DNA of 64,000 nucleotides from Pseudoduganella dura (GCF_009727155.1 NZ_WNWM01000002.1:4588001-4652000), one strand, 5' to 3'. Positions 7,945 through 17,340 are shown, numbered from the stretch's first letter. The notes: generated by a model not told the origin, from the sequence alone. Made by a program: numbers and translations.

Positions 7945-10900
7945 GGCTTGGTCTCCGGCAGGTCCATTTCATGCGCGGCGAGCCGGCGCTGCCGTTCGCT
8001 GCCCTTGAAGATACGGCGGATCACGACAAAGAACACGGGCACCAGGAACACGGCCAGCACGGTGGCCGTGATCATGCCGCCCATCACGCCGGTGCCGATC
8101 GCGCGCTGGCTGGCCGAACCGGCGCCGCTGGCCACCACCAGCGGCAGCACGCCGAGGATGAACGCCAGCGACGTCATGATGATCGGGCGGAAGCGCAGGT
8201 GCACCGCTTCCAGCGTGGCTTCGACCAGCCCCTTGCCCTGCGCCTGCAGGTCCTTGGCGAACTCGATGATCAGGATCGCGTTCTTGGCCGACAGGCCGAT
8301 GATCGCGATCAGGCCCACCTTGAAGTACACATCGTTCGGCAGGTCGCGCAGGTGGGCGCCGAGCAGCGCGCCCAGCACGCCCAGCGGCACCACCAGCAGC
8401 ACGGCGATCGGGATCGATTCGCTTTCGTACAGCGCCGCCAGCACCAGGAACGCGGCCAGCAGCGACAGCGCGAACAGCATCGGCGCCTGCGAGCCGGAGG
8501 TGCGTTCTTCCAGCGACTGCCCGGTCCAGTCGATGCCGAAGCCCGGCGGCAGCTGGCCGGCCAGGCGCTGCAGTTCGTCCATCGCCTCGCCGGTGCTGTA
8601 GCCCGGCGCCGCGTTGCCCGTCAGCCGGATCGCCGGGTAGCCGTTGTAGCGCACCAGCTGCACCGGGCCGTTGATCCAGCGCGTGCCGGCGAAGGCGGAG
8701 AACGGCACCATGTTGCCGCTCGTGCCGGAGCGGACATTCAGGCGCAGGATATCCTCCGGCTGCATGCGACGGTTCTGGTCGGCCTGCACGATCACGCGCT
8801 GCTGGCGGTTGTCGCTGTTGAAGTCGTTCACATACGAAGAGCCCAGCCCGGCGGACAGCGTGGAGTTGATGTCGGCGAACGTCACGCCCAGCGCCTGCGC
8901 CTTGTCGCGGTCGATGTCCACCTGCAGTTGCGGCGCGTCTTCCAGGCCTTCGGGCCGCACGCCCTGCAGTACCGCGCTCTTGCCGGCCATGCCCAGCAGC
9001 TGGTTGCGCGCATCGATGAGCGCCGCGTGGCCCAGCGAGCTGCGGTCCTGCAGCCGCGCCGTGATGCCGGTGGCGTTGCCCAGCTCGCGGATCGGCGGCG
9101 GCGACAGCGGAAACACGATCGCATCCGGAATGCCGGCCAGCGCGCCGAACGCGCGCCCGGCCAGGGCGTCGGCCGACTGGTCCTTGCCGCGCTCGCTCCA
9201 GTCCTTCAGCGGCACGAACACCAGCCCCGCGTTCTGGCCATTGCCGGAGAACGAGAAGCCGGCCACGGCGATCGTGCGCGCCACTTCCGGCTGCTGGCGG
9301 AAATACGCGTCCACCTTCGCCAGCACCGCGTCGGTGCGCGAGCGCGAGGCGCCCGGCGGTAGTTGCACGTTGGTGATGATGTAGCCCTGGTCTTCGTTGG
9401 GCAGGAACGACGAAGGCAGCCGCACGTAAAGCCATGCCACGAGCGCCAGCAGCAGCGCGAAGACCAGCATGAAGCGGCCGGTGCGGGCGAGGATCTTCGC
9501 CACCGCGCCCTGGTAGCGGGTGGCGGTCTTCGCGAACGAGCGGTTGAACCAGCCGAAGAAGCCTTTCTTCTCCACGTGATGACCCGCCTGCACGGGTTTG
9601 AGCATCGTGGCGCACAGCGCCGGCGTCAGCGTCAGCGCCATCAGCGCGGAAAAGGCCATCGCCGCCACCATCGACAGCGAGAACTGCCGGTAGATCGCGC
9701 CCACCGCGCCGCCGAAGGCCGCCATCGGCACGAACACGGCGATCAGCACCAGCGTGATGCCGATGATGGCCCCGGTGATCTGCGTCATCGCCTTGCGCGT
9801 GGCGTCGCGCGGCGACAGGCCTTCCTCGCTCATGATCCGTTCCACGTTCTCGACCACCACGATGGCATCGTCGACCAGGATGCCGATCGCCAGCACCATG
9901 CCGAACATCGTCAGCACGTTGATCGAAAATCCCGCCAGCTGCATCACGGCGAAGGTGCCCATCAGCGCCACCGGCACCACGATGGTGGGAATGATCGTGT
10001 AGCGGAAGTTCTGCAGGAACACGTACATCACGATGAACACCAGCAGCACCGCCTCGAGCAGCGTCTTGACCACTTCCTCGATCGAGATCTTCACGAACGT
10101 CGACGTATCGTAGGGCACCGTGTATTTCAGGCCCGGCGGGAAGAACCGCTGCAGCTCGTCCATCTTGGCCTTCACCAGGTTGGCCGTCGCCAGCGCGTTG
10201 CCTGTCAGCGACTGCTGCACGGCGATCGCCACGAACGGCTGGCCGTTCAGGCGCGCGCTGATGTTGTAGGTGGAACCGCCCAGTTCGAGGCGGGCCACGT
10301 CGCCGAGACGCACGCTCGAGCCGTCCGGGTTGGCGCGCAGCACGATCTTGGCGAACTGCTCGAGGGAAGCCAGCTGGCCGGTCACCACCACCGGTGCCTG
10401 GTAGGTCTGCGACTTCGGGTTCGGCAGATCGCCGATCGTGCCGGACGTGACCTGGGCGTTCTGCGCGCGGATCGCCGCCGTCACGTCGCTCATGTTCAGC
10501 TTGAAGCCGGTGAGCCTGTTCGGGTCGACCCACACGCGCAGCGCGCGCTCGGAGCCGAACAGCTGCGCCTGGCCCACGCCGGGAATGCGCTTGATCTCGT
10601 TGACGACGTTGCGCGCCATGTAGTCGCCGATCGCGTTCGGGTCCATCCGCCCGTCGGTCGAATACACGCCCACGAACATCAGGATGTTCGAACGCGCCTT
10701 GTTGACCTGCACGCCCTGCTGCGTGACGGCCTGCGGCAGCCGCGATTCCACCCGCTTGATGCGGTTCTGCACATCCACCGCGGCGATGTCGGGGTTGGTG
10801 CCGGGCAGGAACGTGACGGTGATCGTCACGCCGCCGGCCGCGTTGCTTTCCGATTCCACGTACTGCAGGCCTTCGGCGCCGTTCATTTCCTGCTCGATCA

Positions 10901-11090
10901 CGCTGGTAACGGCGTCGTCGAGCACCTGCGCGGTGGCGCCCGGGTAGTTCGCCGTGACCACGATCGACGGCGGCGCGATGGTGGGGTATTGGGCCACTGG
11001 CAGCACGGTGATCGCCAGCGCACCGCCCAGCAGGATGAACAGCGCGATCACCCATGCGAACACGGGCCGGTCGATGAAGAAGCGTGGCAT
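7941..11090 (-). CDS. RND multidrug efflux permease, AcrB/HAE1 family
   Basis: A 1049-residue inner-membrane proton/drug antiporter. The N-terminus MPRFFIDRPVFAWVIALFIL is classic HAE1. The proton-relay aspartates are in GILVDDAIVVVENVERIM (around residue 407) and the partner lysine in IGLSAKNAILIIEFAKDL. Twelve transmembrane segments and two large periplasmic loops are implied by length and hydrophobicity. It is preceded directly by the adaptor gene (stop and start abut) and overlaps the channel gene, so the three form one operon transcribed leftwards. No TetR or MarR repressor gene adjoins it, so regulation is probably from elsewhere. Confidence 0.97.
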   Translation of the reverse strand: MPRFFIDRPVFAWVIALFILLGGALAITVLPVAQYPTIAPPSIVVTANYPGATAQVLDDAVTSVIEQEMNGAEGLQYVESESNAAGGVTITVTFLPGTNPDIAAVDVQNRIKRVESRLPQAVTQQGVQVNKARSNILMFVGVYSTDGRMDPNAIGDYMARNVVNEIKRIPGVGQAQLFGSERALRVWVDPNRLTGFKLNMSDVTAAIRAQNAQVTSGTIGDLPNPKSQTYQAPVVVTGQLASLEQFAKIVLRANPDGSSVRLGDVARLELGGSTYNISARLNGQPFVAIAVQQSLTGNALATANLVKAKMDELQRFFPPGLKYTVPYDTSTFVKISIEEVVKTLLEAVLLVFIVMYVFLQNFRYTIIPTIVVPVALMGTFAVMQLAGFSINVLTMFGMVLAIGILVDDAIVVVENVERIMSEEGLSPRDATRKAMTQITGAIIGITLVLIAVFVPMAAFGGAVGAIYRQFSLSMVAAMAFSALMALTLTPALCATMLKPVQAGHHVEKKGFFGWFNRSFAKTATRYQGAVAKILARTGRFMLVFALLLALVAWLYVRLPSSFLPNEDQGYIITNVQLPPGASRSRTDAVLAKVDAYFRQQPEVARTIAVAGFSFSGNGQNAGLVFVPLKDWSERGKDQSADALAGRAFGALAGIPDAIVFPLSPPPIRELGNATGITARLQDRSSLGHAALIDARNQLLGMAGKSAVLQGVRPEGLEDAPQLQVDIDRDKAQALGVTFADINSTLSAGLGSSYVNDFNSDNRQQRVIVQADQNRRMQPEDILRLNVRSGTSGNMVPFSAFAGTRWINGPVQLVRYNGYPAIRLTGNAAPGYSTGEAMDELQRLAGQLPPGFGIDWTGQSLEERTSGSQAPMLFALSLLAAFLVLAALYESESIPIAVLLVVPLGVLGALLGAHLRDLPNDVYFKVGLIAIIGLSAKNAILIIEFAKDLQAQGKGLVEATLEAVHLRFRPIIMTSLAFILGVLPLVVASGAGSASQRAIGTGVMGGMITATVLAVFLVPVFFVVIRRIFKGSERQRRLAAHEMDLPETKP

Positions 11091-12284
11091 CTACGCTCCC
11101 TTGGCGGCGGGAGCCGGCCCGGATTGCCCGGCCGGTGCCGGCGTCGTGCCCTGGGCCGGCTGCCATGCCTGCGGCGTGACGGACGCGCCGGGCTTGGTCT
11201 TCTGGAAGCCTTCGACGATGATCCGCTCGCCGCCTTTCAACCCTTCGCTGACAACCCACCGGTTGTTCACGGAGGCTTCCGCCTTCACGGGCTGCGAGAC
11301 CACCTTGTTGTCCGCCCCCACGACCAGCACGGAGGCACCCTCGGCGCCCCGCACGATGGCCTGCTGCGGCACCGTGATCGCGGCCTCGTTGATCCCCTGT
11401 TCGAGGCGGGCGCGCACGTACATGCCCGGCAGCAGCGCCCGTTTCGGATTCGGGAACTGGGCGCGCAGCGAGACCGTGCCGGTGCTCTCGTCCACCGCGG
11501 CATCCGAGAACAGCAGCTTGCCCGCGCCCGGATATTCCTCGCCCGATTCCAGCAGCAGCGTCACGCGCGCGCCGTCCTGGCCGACGCTTTTGATCCGGCC
11601 GCTGGCCAGCGCCTGCCGCAGTTGCAGCAGTTCGGTGGACGACTGCGTCACGGTCACGTAGATCGGATCGAGCTGCTGCACCAGCGCCATCGGCGTGGCT
11701 TCGCCTTGCCCCACCAGCGCGCCCTCGGTGACCAGCGCCCGGCCCACGCGGCCGGAAATCGGCGCCGTCACGGTGGCGTAGCCCAGCGTCAGGCCGGCGG
11801 TTTGCCGCGCGGCCTTCGCGGTGGCCAGGTCGGCCTGCGCCTGCTTTTGCGCGGTGACTGCATCGTCGTATTCCTGCTGGCTCACGGCCTGCGCGGCCAG
11901 CAGCGGCTTGTAGCGCTTCTCGCGCAGGTTGGCCTGCGCCAGGTTGGCTTCGGCCCGCCGCACACTCGCTTCGGCACTGGCGAAGCCGGCCTGGAATTCG
12001 GCCGGGTCGATGCGGAACAGCACCTGGCCGGCCTTCACGTCCGATCCTTCCTCGAATTCCCGTTTCAGCACGATGCCCGGCGTGCGCGCCCGTACCTGCG
12101 CCACCCGGAACGCCTCGACACGGCCGGGCAGCTCATCCGTGACGGGCACGGCGGCGGCCGACACGGTGATGACGGAAACGGTGGGCGGGGGCGGGGCGGG
12201 GGGCGCTTCTTCCTTCTTGCCGCAGGCAGCGAGCAGTGACAAGGCAACGAGGACGGCGGGCGTGCGACGTGCGACAGATCTCAT
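11091..12284 (-). CDS. RND efflux periplasmic adaptor subunit (membrane fusion protein)
   Basis: A 397-residue AcrA/MexA-type adaptor. A lipoprotein signal peptide ends at LSLLAAC (Cys21) with GKKEEAPPAPPPP after it. Domain blocks follow the family: barrel strand EAFRVAQVRARTPGIVLKR, lipoyl half-motifs FEEGSDVKAGQVLFRIDP, an alpha-helical hairpin (SVRRAEANLAQANLREKRY), then ATVTAPISGRVGRALVTEGA, and a C-terminal tail rich in Pro, Ala and Gln. It is the first gene of the efflux operon and abuts the pump gene. The 175-bp space before tal must carry the operon promoter, but no clear operator was identified there. Confidence 0.95.
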   Translation of the reverse strand: MRSVARRTPAVLVALSLLAACGKKEEAPPAPPPPTVSVITVSAAAVPVTDELPGRVEAFRVAQVRARTPGIVLKREFEEGSDVKAGQVLFRIDPAEFQAGFASAEASVRRAEANLAQANLREKRYKPLLAAQAVSQQEYDDAVTAQKQAQADLATAKAARQTAGLTLGYATVTAPISGRVGRALVTEGALVGQGEATPMALVQQLDPIYVTVTQSSTELLQLRQALASGRIKSVGQDGARVTLLLESGEEYPGAGKLLFSDAAVDESTGTVSLRAQFPNPKRALLPGMYVRARLEQGINEAAITVPQQAIVRGAEGASVLVVGADNKVVSQPVKAEASVNNRWVVSEGLKGGERIIVEGFQKTKPGASVTPQAWQPAQGTTPAPAGQSGPAPAAKGA

Positions 12285-12380
12285 GGATGTCTCGCGAAAG
12301 AACTGCAGGCTCAGGGAACGGCGGGGAGGTGTCCGATATTTATTTTATATCAGTCACGATAACGTTTCCGCATAAGCCGG

Positions 12381-12410
12381 CAAAAGAAAAGGGAGCCGAA
12401 GCTCCCTTTC
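12381..12410 (-). terminator. Rho-independent terminator of tal
   Basis: Read on the minus strand, GAAAGGGAGC-TTCG-GCTCCCTTTTCTTTT forms a 9-10 bp perfect stem closed by a stable UUCG tetraloop and followed by a U-rich tract. It lies about 50 bp after the tal stop codon and before the efflux operon promoter region, so it separates the two leftward transcription units. Confidence 0.9.
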
Positions 12411-12459
12411 TGGTGCCATTTCCGTGGCAAATCCGCGACGTCGCCGTTGCGACGCCCGG

Positions 12460-13389
12460 TCAGCGCATGCCGGAAATGATCTGTTTCAGCTTGCCCGAAT
12501 CGGCGCAGAACGCGCGGATGCCTTCGGCCAGCTTCTCGGTGGCCATCGCATCCTCGTTGAGCATGAAGCGGAAGGTCTTTTCATCGACGGAGATCTTGGC
12601 CAGCCCGCCGCCGCTGTCGGCGGTCAGCTTGCGCGCGACCGGTTCGTTCGAGTCGGCCAGCTTTTGCAGCAGGTCCGGGCTGATCGTCAGCAGGTCGCAG
12701 CCGGCCAGTTCCAGGATCTGGCTGGTGTTGCGGAAGCTGGCGCCCATCACTTCGGTCTCGTAGCCGAACTTGCGGAAATAATTGTAGATCTTCTTCACGG
12801 ACTGCACGCCCGGATCTTCCGCGCCTTCGTAGTCGATGCCGGTCTGCTTCTTGTACCAGTCATAGATGCGGCCGACGAACGGCGAGATCAGCTGCACGCC
12901 CGCTTCGGCGCAGGCGATCGCCTGCGGCAGCGAGAACAGCAGCGTCAGGTTGGTGTGGATCATTTCCTTTTCCAGGATCTCGGCGGCCTTGATGCCTTCC
13001 CATGTGGAGGCGATCTTGATCAGCACGCGCTCGCGGTCGAAACCGGCGCGCTCGTACAGGTCGATCAGTTCGCGGCCCTTGGCCACGTTGGCCTCGACAT
13101 CGAACGACAGGCGCGCATCGATTTCGGTGGAAACGCGACCGGAAACGATCTTCAGGATCTCGCCGCCGAATGCGATCAGCAGCTTGTCGATGATTTCGCC
13201 GCTGGAGGCGTGCGGATTGTCGCGCACGGCCTTTTCCAGCAGGGGCTTGTATTCATCCTTCTGCACCGCCTTCAGGATCAGCGACGGGTTGGTGGTGGCG
13301 TCGCGCGGCGTATAAGCCTTGATCGACTGGAAATCGCCGGTATCGGCAACGACCTTGGTGTATTGCTTGAGCTGTTCGAGTTGATTCAT
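12460..13389 (-). CDS. tal: Transaldolase
   Basis: A 309-residue class I transaldolase of the non-oxidative pentose phosphate pathway, transferring a dihydroxyacetone unit between sedoheptulose-7-phosphate and glyceraldehyde-3-phosphate. Motifs: [16 protein letters not shown] near the N-terminus and the Schiff-base lysine in [17 protein letters not shown] (K125), followed by [19 protein letters not shown] and [14 protein letters not shown]. The start [14 protein letters not shown] matches the family; an in-frame ATG 33 bp upstream ([11 protein letters not shown]) would add an atypical extension. It is encoded alone with its own terminator and is separated from dadA by a structured repeat. It complements rpiA and the Entner-Doudoroff genes elsewhere in the window. 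Confidence 0.95.
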   Translation of the reverse strand: MNQLEQLKQYTKVVADTGDFQSIKAYTPRDATTNPSLILKAVQKDEYKPLLEKAVRDNPHASSGEIIDKLLIAFGGEILKIVSGRVSTEIDARLSFDVEANVAKGRELIDLYERAGFDRERVLIKIASTWEGIKAAEILEKEMIHTNLTLLFSLPQAIACAEAGVQLISPFVGRIYDWYKKQTGIDYEGAEDPGVQSVKKIYNYFRKFGYETEVMGASFRNTSQILELAGCDLLTISPDLLQKLADSNEPVARKLTADSGGGLAKISVDEKTFRFMLNEDAMATEKLAEGIRAFCADSGKLKQIISGMR

Positions 13390-13448
13390 GACTTGGCCAG
13401 GCGAGTGGGAGAAAACCGCCATTGTACCGAATCGTGCACGTCAAAAAT

Positions 13449-13600
13449 GTTTCCTGAAACCGGGGGCGTAGCAGGGGTTTCAAAGGAGCATTGCTCCTTG
13501 CCTGCGAAGCGGAGATGGCCTGCAGGCCATCTCTCCTTCCAGACCCCATTTTATGGAAACTATTTCCAGCAATTGGGGTACGCCCCCGGTTTTTGGAAAC
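13449..13600. repeat. Modular palindromic element, copy A
   Basis: A 152-bp nested structure. The outer arms (13449-13470 and 13579-13600) are inverted copies matching at 20 of 22 positions and contain ACCGGGGGCGTA/TACGCCCCCGGT. Inside lie GCAGGGGTTTC, a 17-nt palindrome AAGGAGCA-T-TGCTCCTT, a linker GCCTGCGAAGCG (13500-13511), and a perfect 22-nt palindrome (arms GAGATGGCCTG and CAGGCCATCTC). A smaller hairpin TGGAAACTATTTCCA follows. The inner part repeats at 26.4 kb with the same linker but different stems. It sits between tal and dadA, which diverge from this gap. Function unknown. Confidence 0.75.
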
Positions 13601-13650
13601 ATATTGGCAACTGGGGTATCCTTGCGCCACTCTGCAGATTCCCGTTCACC

Positions 13651-14901
13651 ATGAAACATATCGCGGTCATCGGCGCCGGCGTTACCGGTGTCACCACGGC
13701 CTACGCGCTGGCGCGGCGTGGCTTTTCGGTCACAATCATCGAGCGGCATCGCTATCCGGCGATGGAAACGTCGTATGCGAACGGCGGGCAGTTGTCGGCT
13801 TCGCATGCCGAGGTGTGGAATCACCCGTCGACGCTGCGCAAGGGCCTGAAATGGATGACGCAGCCCGATGCGCCGCTGCTGCTGCACCCGGCGCCCACGT
13901 GGCACAAGCTGTCGTGGCTGGCCAGGTTCGTGGCGGCGATGCCCCGCTACCGGGCCAACACGGTAACCCTGGCACGGATGGCCGTCGCGGCGCGCACGCA
14001 CCTGTTCGCCTGGGCGGAAGAGGAGGGCATCGACTTCGACCTGCGCCGCGAAGGCATCCTGCACCTCTATCGCGGCAAGGCGGAGTTCGCGCATGCGCGG
14101 CAGGTGTCGCAATTGCTGGCGGAGGCGGGGCTGGTGCGCCGGCATGTCACGCCATCCGAAATGCGCGCGATCGAGCCGGCGCTGACGGGCAGCTACTACG
14201 GCGGCTGCTACACCGACAGTGACAGCAGCGGCGACATCCACCGGTTCACCACCGGCCTGGCCGCGGCCTGCGTGCGCCGCGGCGTGCAACTGCTGTGCGA
14301 GCGCGAAGTGCTGGCGTTGACAACGCATGACGATGGCGCCACGGTAGCGCTGCGCCACGCGGGCCACCGCGATGCGCAGCGCTTCGACGCCATCGTCATC
14401 TGCGCCGGCACCGCCAGCCGCGCGCTGGCGCGGATGGCCGGCGACCGCATCGATGTCTATCCGGTCAAGGGCTACTCGATCACCGTGCAGCTCGACGACG
14501 CGGCCAGCCGGGCCGCCGCGCCCACCGTCAGCCTGGTCGACGATGCGCCGAAGCTGGTGGCCAGCCGCTTCGGTGCCGACCGCTTCCGCGTGGCCGGCAC
14601 CGCCGAATTCGCCGGCTTCGACCGCGACATCCGCCACGACCGCATCCGGCCGCTGGTCGACTGGGTACACCGCGAGTTTCCCGCCGTGCGCACGGCGGAT
14701 GTCACGCCCTGGGCCGGCCTGCGGCCGATGATGCCGGACCTTTTGCCGCGCGTCGGCAGGGGCAGGGCGCCGCGCGTGTTCTACAACACGGGCCACGGCC
14801 ACCTGGGCTGGACGCTGTCGGCGGCCACCGCCGACACGGTGGCGCGGCAGCTGGCAGCAGCGTTGCAGCCGGATGCCGCGCGCACGGCGCTGGCCGCTTG
14901 A
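13651..14901 (+). CDS. D-amino-acid dehydrogenase, FAD-dependent (DadA-like)
   Basis: A 416-residue FAD-dependent oxidoreductase of the DAO fold. The dinucleotide-binding motif is VIGAGVTGVTTAYALARRGF with the ribose-binding acidic residue in TIIERH. DadA-type blocks follow: SYANGGQLSASHAEVWNHP, LKWMTQPDAPLLLHP, DSSGDIHRFTTGLA, VYPVKGYSITV, and the C-terminal TPWAGLRPMMPDLLPRVGR and NTGHGHLGWTLS. The enzyme oxidises D-amino acids (D-alanine in the best-known cases) to keto acids and passes electrons to the respiratory chain. The ATG at the Rossmann motif is used; the frame stays open far upstream but only through repeat DNA. No alr/dadX racemase gene is adjacent. Confidence 0.9.
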   Translation: MKHIAVIGAGVTGVTTAYALARRGFSVTIIERHRYPAMETSYANGGQLSASHAEVWNHPSTLRKGLKWMTQPDAPLLLHPAPTWHKLSWLARFVAAMPRYRANTVTLARMAVAARTHLFAWAEEEGIDFDLRREGILHLYRGKAEFAHARQVSQLLAEAGLVRRHVTPSEMRAIEPALTGSYYGGCYTDSDSSGDIHRFTTGLAAACVRRGVQLLCEREVLALTTHDDGATVALRHAGHRDAQRFDAIVICAGTASRALARMAGDRIDVYPVKGYSITVQLDDAASRAAAPTVSLVDDAPKLVASRFGADRFRVAGTAEFAGFDRDIRHDRIRPLVDWVHREFPAVRTADVTPWAGLRPMMPDLLPRVGRGRAPRVFYNTGHGHLGWTLSAATADTVARQLAAALQPDAARTALAA

Positions 14902-14909
14902 GAGCACTA

Positions 14910-15071
14910 GGGAAGCACTGATTTAATTCTGGTGGGAGGGAATGGTTCCGAAAAAAGTGTCAGGCAAGGCGTAAATCGTCGTCAATACCGGGGTATTGGC
15001 GATGATTTGCAACGCAGCATGGCGCTTTTTCTCGGGGCCAGGCCCCCTCCATGAATAAATCAGTGGTTCCC
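14910..15071. mobile_element. MITE-like element with terminal inverted repeats
   Basis: The ends GGGAAGCACTGATTTAATTC (14910-14929) and its inverted partner (15053-15071, reading GGGAACCACTGATTTATTC from the other strand) are near-identical and are flanked on both sides by TA, a possible target duplication. The interior is itself almost fully self-complementary: GCGTAAATCGTCGTCAATACC pairs with GGTATTGGCGATGATTTGC, and CCGAAAAAAGTGTCAGGC with GCATGGCGCTTTTTCTCGG. At 162 bp with no coding capacity it fits a miniature inverted-repeat transposable element. Its right edge forms the stop codon of the sensor kinase gene. Confidence 0.65.
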
Positions 15072-16531
15072 TACGATGCGTTGAACGCCACCCGCACCAG
15101 CAAGCCGCTACCGGCAGGCTTGTCCAGCAGCGCCAACCCGGCACCGTGCAGCGCGGCGATATCGGCCACGATGGCCAGCCCCAGACCGGCACCGCCGGGA
15201 TTGATCTGCAGCGCCGACGAAGCCCGGTAGAACGGCGCGAACACGCGCTCCCGCTCCGCCGCCGGAATGCCCGGCCCGCCATCCTCCACTTCCAGCACGG
15301 CGCTCCCGCCATCGTGCAGCACGCGCAGCACCACGCTGCCGCCGGCGGGCGTGTAGCGCAGCGCGTTGTCGACCAGGTTCGCAACCAGTTCGTGCAGCAG
15401 CAGCGCCTGTCCCGCCACGTGGACTTCCCGCTCGCCTTCCAGCGACAGGTCGATCTCCTTGCGCACCGCGTTGGGCGCCAGTTCCAGCGCCACCTGCTGC
15501 ACCAGCGCGCGCAGCGCCACGGGTTCGGCCAGGTTGCCCTTGCTGTGTTCGATCCGTGCCAGGGTCAGCAGGCGGTTCGCCAGGTGCACGGCGGCGTCGG
15601 TGGTGGCGGCGATGCTGTCGAGCAGCGTGGCCAGCGCCGGTGTGCCGCCATGGCGGCCGATCTCGCGCTGCGCCAGTTCCGTCTGCGTGCGCAATACCGC
15701 CAGCGGCGTGCGCAGCTGGTGCGACGCATCGGCGATGAAGCGGCGCTGGCTGCTGATCAGGCCGCCGATGCGCGACATCGACGCATTCATGGCTTCCACC
15801 AGCGGCCGCACTTCCTTGTGCACCAGTGCCGGATCGAGGTCCGACAGGTCGGCCGCGCTGCGCGCCTCCACCGCCGTCTTCAGTTCCATCAGCGGCCGCA
15901 GCACCAGGCGCACGGCGAACCAGATCAGCAGCGTGGCCGACAGCACCAGCCCGGCCTGCCACAGCACCGTGTCGAGCAGGATCCGGGCGGTCAGCCCGCG
16001 CCGCGCATCGAGCGTTTCGCCCACCTGGATCAGCGCGATGCCGCGCATCCTCTCGTCGTAGACCGGCTGCAGCAGGGCGGCGATGCGGATCGGCTGGCCG
16101 TTGTATTGCGCGTGATAGAAGCGCACCAGCGCCGGGTAGCTTTCCGAGCGCGGCACGTTGGCCGGGACCGCCGGCAGGTCGTCGTAGCCGGACACGGTTT
16201 CGCCGCTCAGGCCCGTCACCTTGTAGTACAGGCGGCCCGACGTATCGGTCTCGAAGCTGTCCAGCGCCACGTAGGGCACGTCCGCCACCACCTTGCCGTC
16301 CACGATCGACACCCGTTCTGCCAGCGCCCGCGTGGATGCGAGCAGCGAACGGTCGTAGGCCATGTCCGCCGCGTCCAGCGCATTGTGATAGGCCGACACG
16401 GTATTGAGCACCTCGAGCACCACCAGCGGCAACAGCAGCCAGCGCAGCAGTTCGCTGCGCAGGCTGCCGATGCCTGCGCCACGCAGGCGCCGGGTAAGGC
16501 CCACGACAAGGCGTTCGGCCAGCGCCGGCAT
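15071..16531 (-). CDS. Sensor histidine kinase, TctE-like
   Basis: A 486-residue membrane histidine kinase. One hydrophobic segment lies near residues 28-45 and a second near 188-212, bracketing a periplasmic domain of about 140 residues of the two-component-sensor N-terminal type (SGRLYYKVTGLSGETVSGYD). A HAMP-like linker follows, then the phospho-acceptor H-box FIADASHQLRTPLAVLR (H271), N-box LVANLVDNALRYTP, and G-boxes VEDGGPGIP and GGAGLGLAIVADIA. The architecture and periplasmic motif resemble TctE, which senses tricarboxylates. Its start is 2 bp after the regulator stop. The stop codon TAG coincides with the boundary of the MITE-like element, so the native C-terminus may have been altered there. 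Confidence 0.9.
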   Translation of the reverse strand: MPALAERLVVGLTRRLRGAGIGSLRSELLRWLLLPLVVLEVLNTVSAYHNALDAADMAYDRSLLASTRALAERVSIVDGKVVADVPYVALDSFETDTSGRLYYKVTGLSGETVSGYDDLPAVPANVPRSESYPALVRFYHAQYNGQPIRIAALLQPVYDERMRGIALIQVGETLDARRGLTARILLDTVLWQAGLVLSATLLIWFAVRLVLRPLMELKTAVEARSAADLSDLDPALVHKEVRPLVEAMNASMSRIGGLISSQRRFIADASHQLRTPLAVLRTQTELAQREIGRHGGTPALATLLDSIAATTDAAVHLANRLLTLARIEHSKGNLAEPVALRALVQQVALELAPNAVRKEIDLSLEGEREVHVAGQALLLHELVANLVDNALRYTPAGGSVVLRVLHDGGSAVLEVEDGGPGIPAAERERVFAPFYRASSALQINPGGAGLGLAIVADIAALHGAGLALLDKPAGSGLLVRVAFNAS

Positions 16532-16533
16532 GC

Positions 16534-17226
16534 TCAGGCCGGGTCGCGCGGCTGCAGCAGGTAGCCGATGCCGCGCAGCGTGCTGATGGCGGCGGCGCCG
16601 GGCTGGCCGCTGTCGAGCTTCTTGCGCACGCGGTGGATGTAGAGTTCGATGGCGTCCAGGTTGGCGTCGTCGGCCAGCGCGAACACTTCGTCGAACAGCT
16701 TTTCCTTCGCCACCGCGCGGCCGCTGCGCGTGATCAGCGCTTCGAGCACCGCGTGCTCGCGCGGCGTCAGGGCCAGCGGCGCGCCGTAGTAGGTGAAGGC
16801 GCGCGCCACCGTGTCGAACGCCAGCTCGCCGCAGTGGTAGACCAGCGCCTCGTTGCCCTGGCCGCGGCGCAGCAGGGCTTTCACGCGCGCTTCCAGTTCC
16901 ACCAGTTCGAACGGCTTGGCGAGGTAATCGTCGGCCCCCAGGTTCAGGCCCTGCACGCGGTCTTCCAGGCCGCCGCGCGCCGTGAGGATCAGCACCGGCG
17001 TCTTGCCGCGCGGGCCGCCGCGGGCACGCAGGCGTTTCAGCACATCGAGCCCGTCCATGCGCGGCAGCGTGAGATCGAGGATCACGAGCGCGTATTCCTG
17101 CGTGTGCAGCAGCGCATCGGCGTCGGCGCCGTTGTCGGCGCACTCCACCGTCAGGTGCGCGTCGCGCAGCGCCTTGGCGAGCCAGCGCTGCAATTCGGTG
17201 TGGTCTTCTACGAGAAGGATGCGCAT
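16534..17226 (-). CDS. Response regulator, OmpR family, TctD-like
   Basis: A 230-residue OmpR/PhoB-type regulator: receiver domain with acidic pocket VEDHTE, phospho-acceptor D51 in ILDLTLPRMDG, switch region LTARGG and KPF lysine in YLAKPFELVELEARV; then a winged-helix DNA-binding domain with LTPREHAVLEALITRSGRAV and the recognition segment NLDAIELYIHRVRKKLDS. The start MRILLVED is the family start; an upstream in-frame ATG adds 21 atypical residues. It is co-transcribed with the sensor kinase and divergent from the porin-transporter operon 115 bp away, which is its likely target, as for TctD and tricarboxylate porins. Confidence 0.92.
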   Translation of the reverse strand: MRILLVEDHTELQRWLAKALRDAHLTVECADNGADADALLHTQEYALVILDLTLPRMDGLDVLKRLRARGGPRGKTPVLILTARGGLEDRVQGLNLGADDYLAKPFELVELEARVKALLRRGQGNEALVYHCGELAFDTVARAFTYYGAPLALTPREHAVLEALITRSGRAVAKEKLFDEVFALADDANLDAIELYIHRVRKKLDSGQPGAAAISTLRGIGYLLQPRDPA

Positions 17227-17340
17227 TGTGGAAAACCCGTAGCCGGGTGTGAAAGCATTTTGAAAGGTTGGCGATTCTATAGTAACCACATGCCCCGCGA
17301 CGAGGGCAAGGCAGTAGACTATAAACCCAGGAGACAGTCA

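Noticed and set aside
7969..12239. Very long open frames overlapping the RND pump in other frames (1096 codons minus, 958 codons plus)
   Set aside because: Low-complexity Arg/Gly/Ala composition with no domains; they mirror the pump and adaptor genes in other frames.
13449..13600. Reading copy A as only a terminator for tal or a promoter for dadA
   Set aside because: It lies upstream of both start codons and lacks a U-tract; its module recurs at 26.4 kb, so a dispersed repeat is the better explanation.
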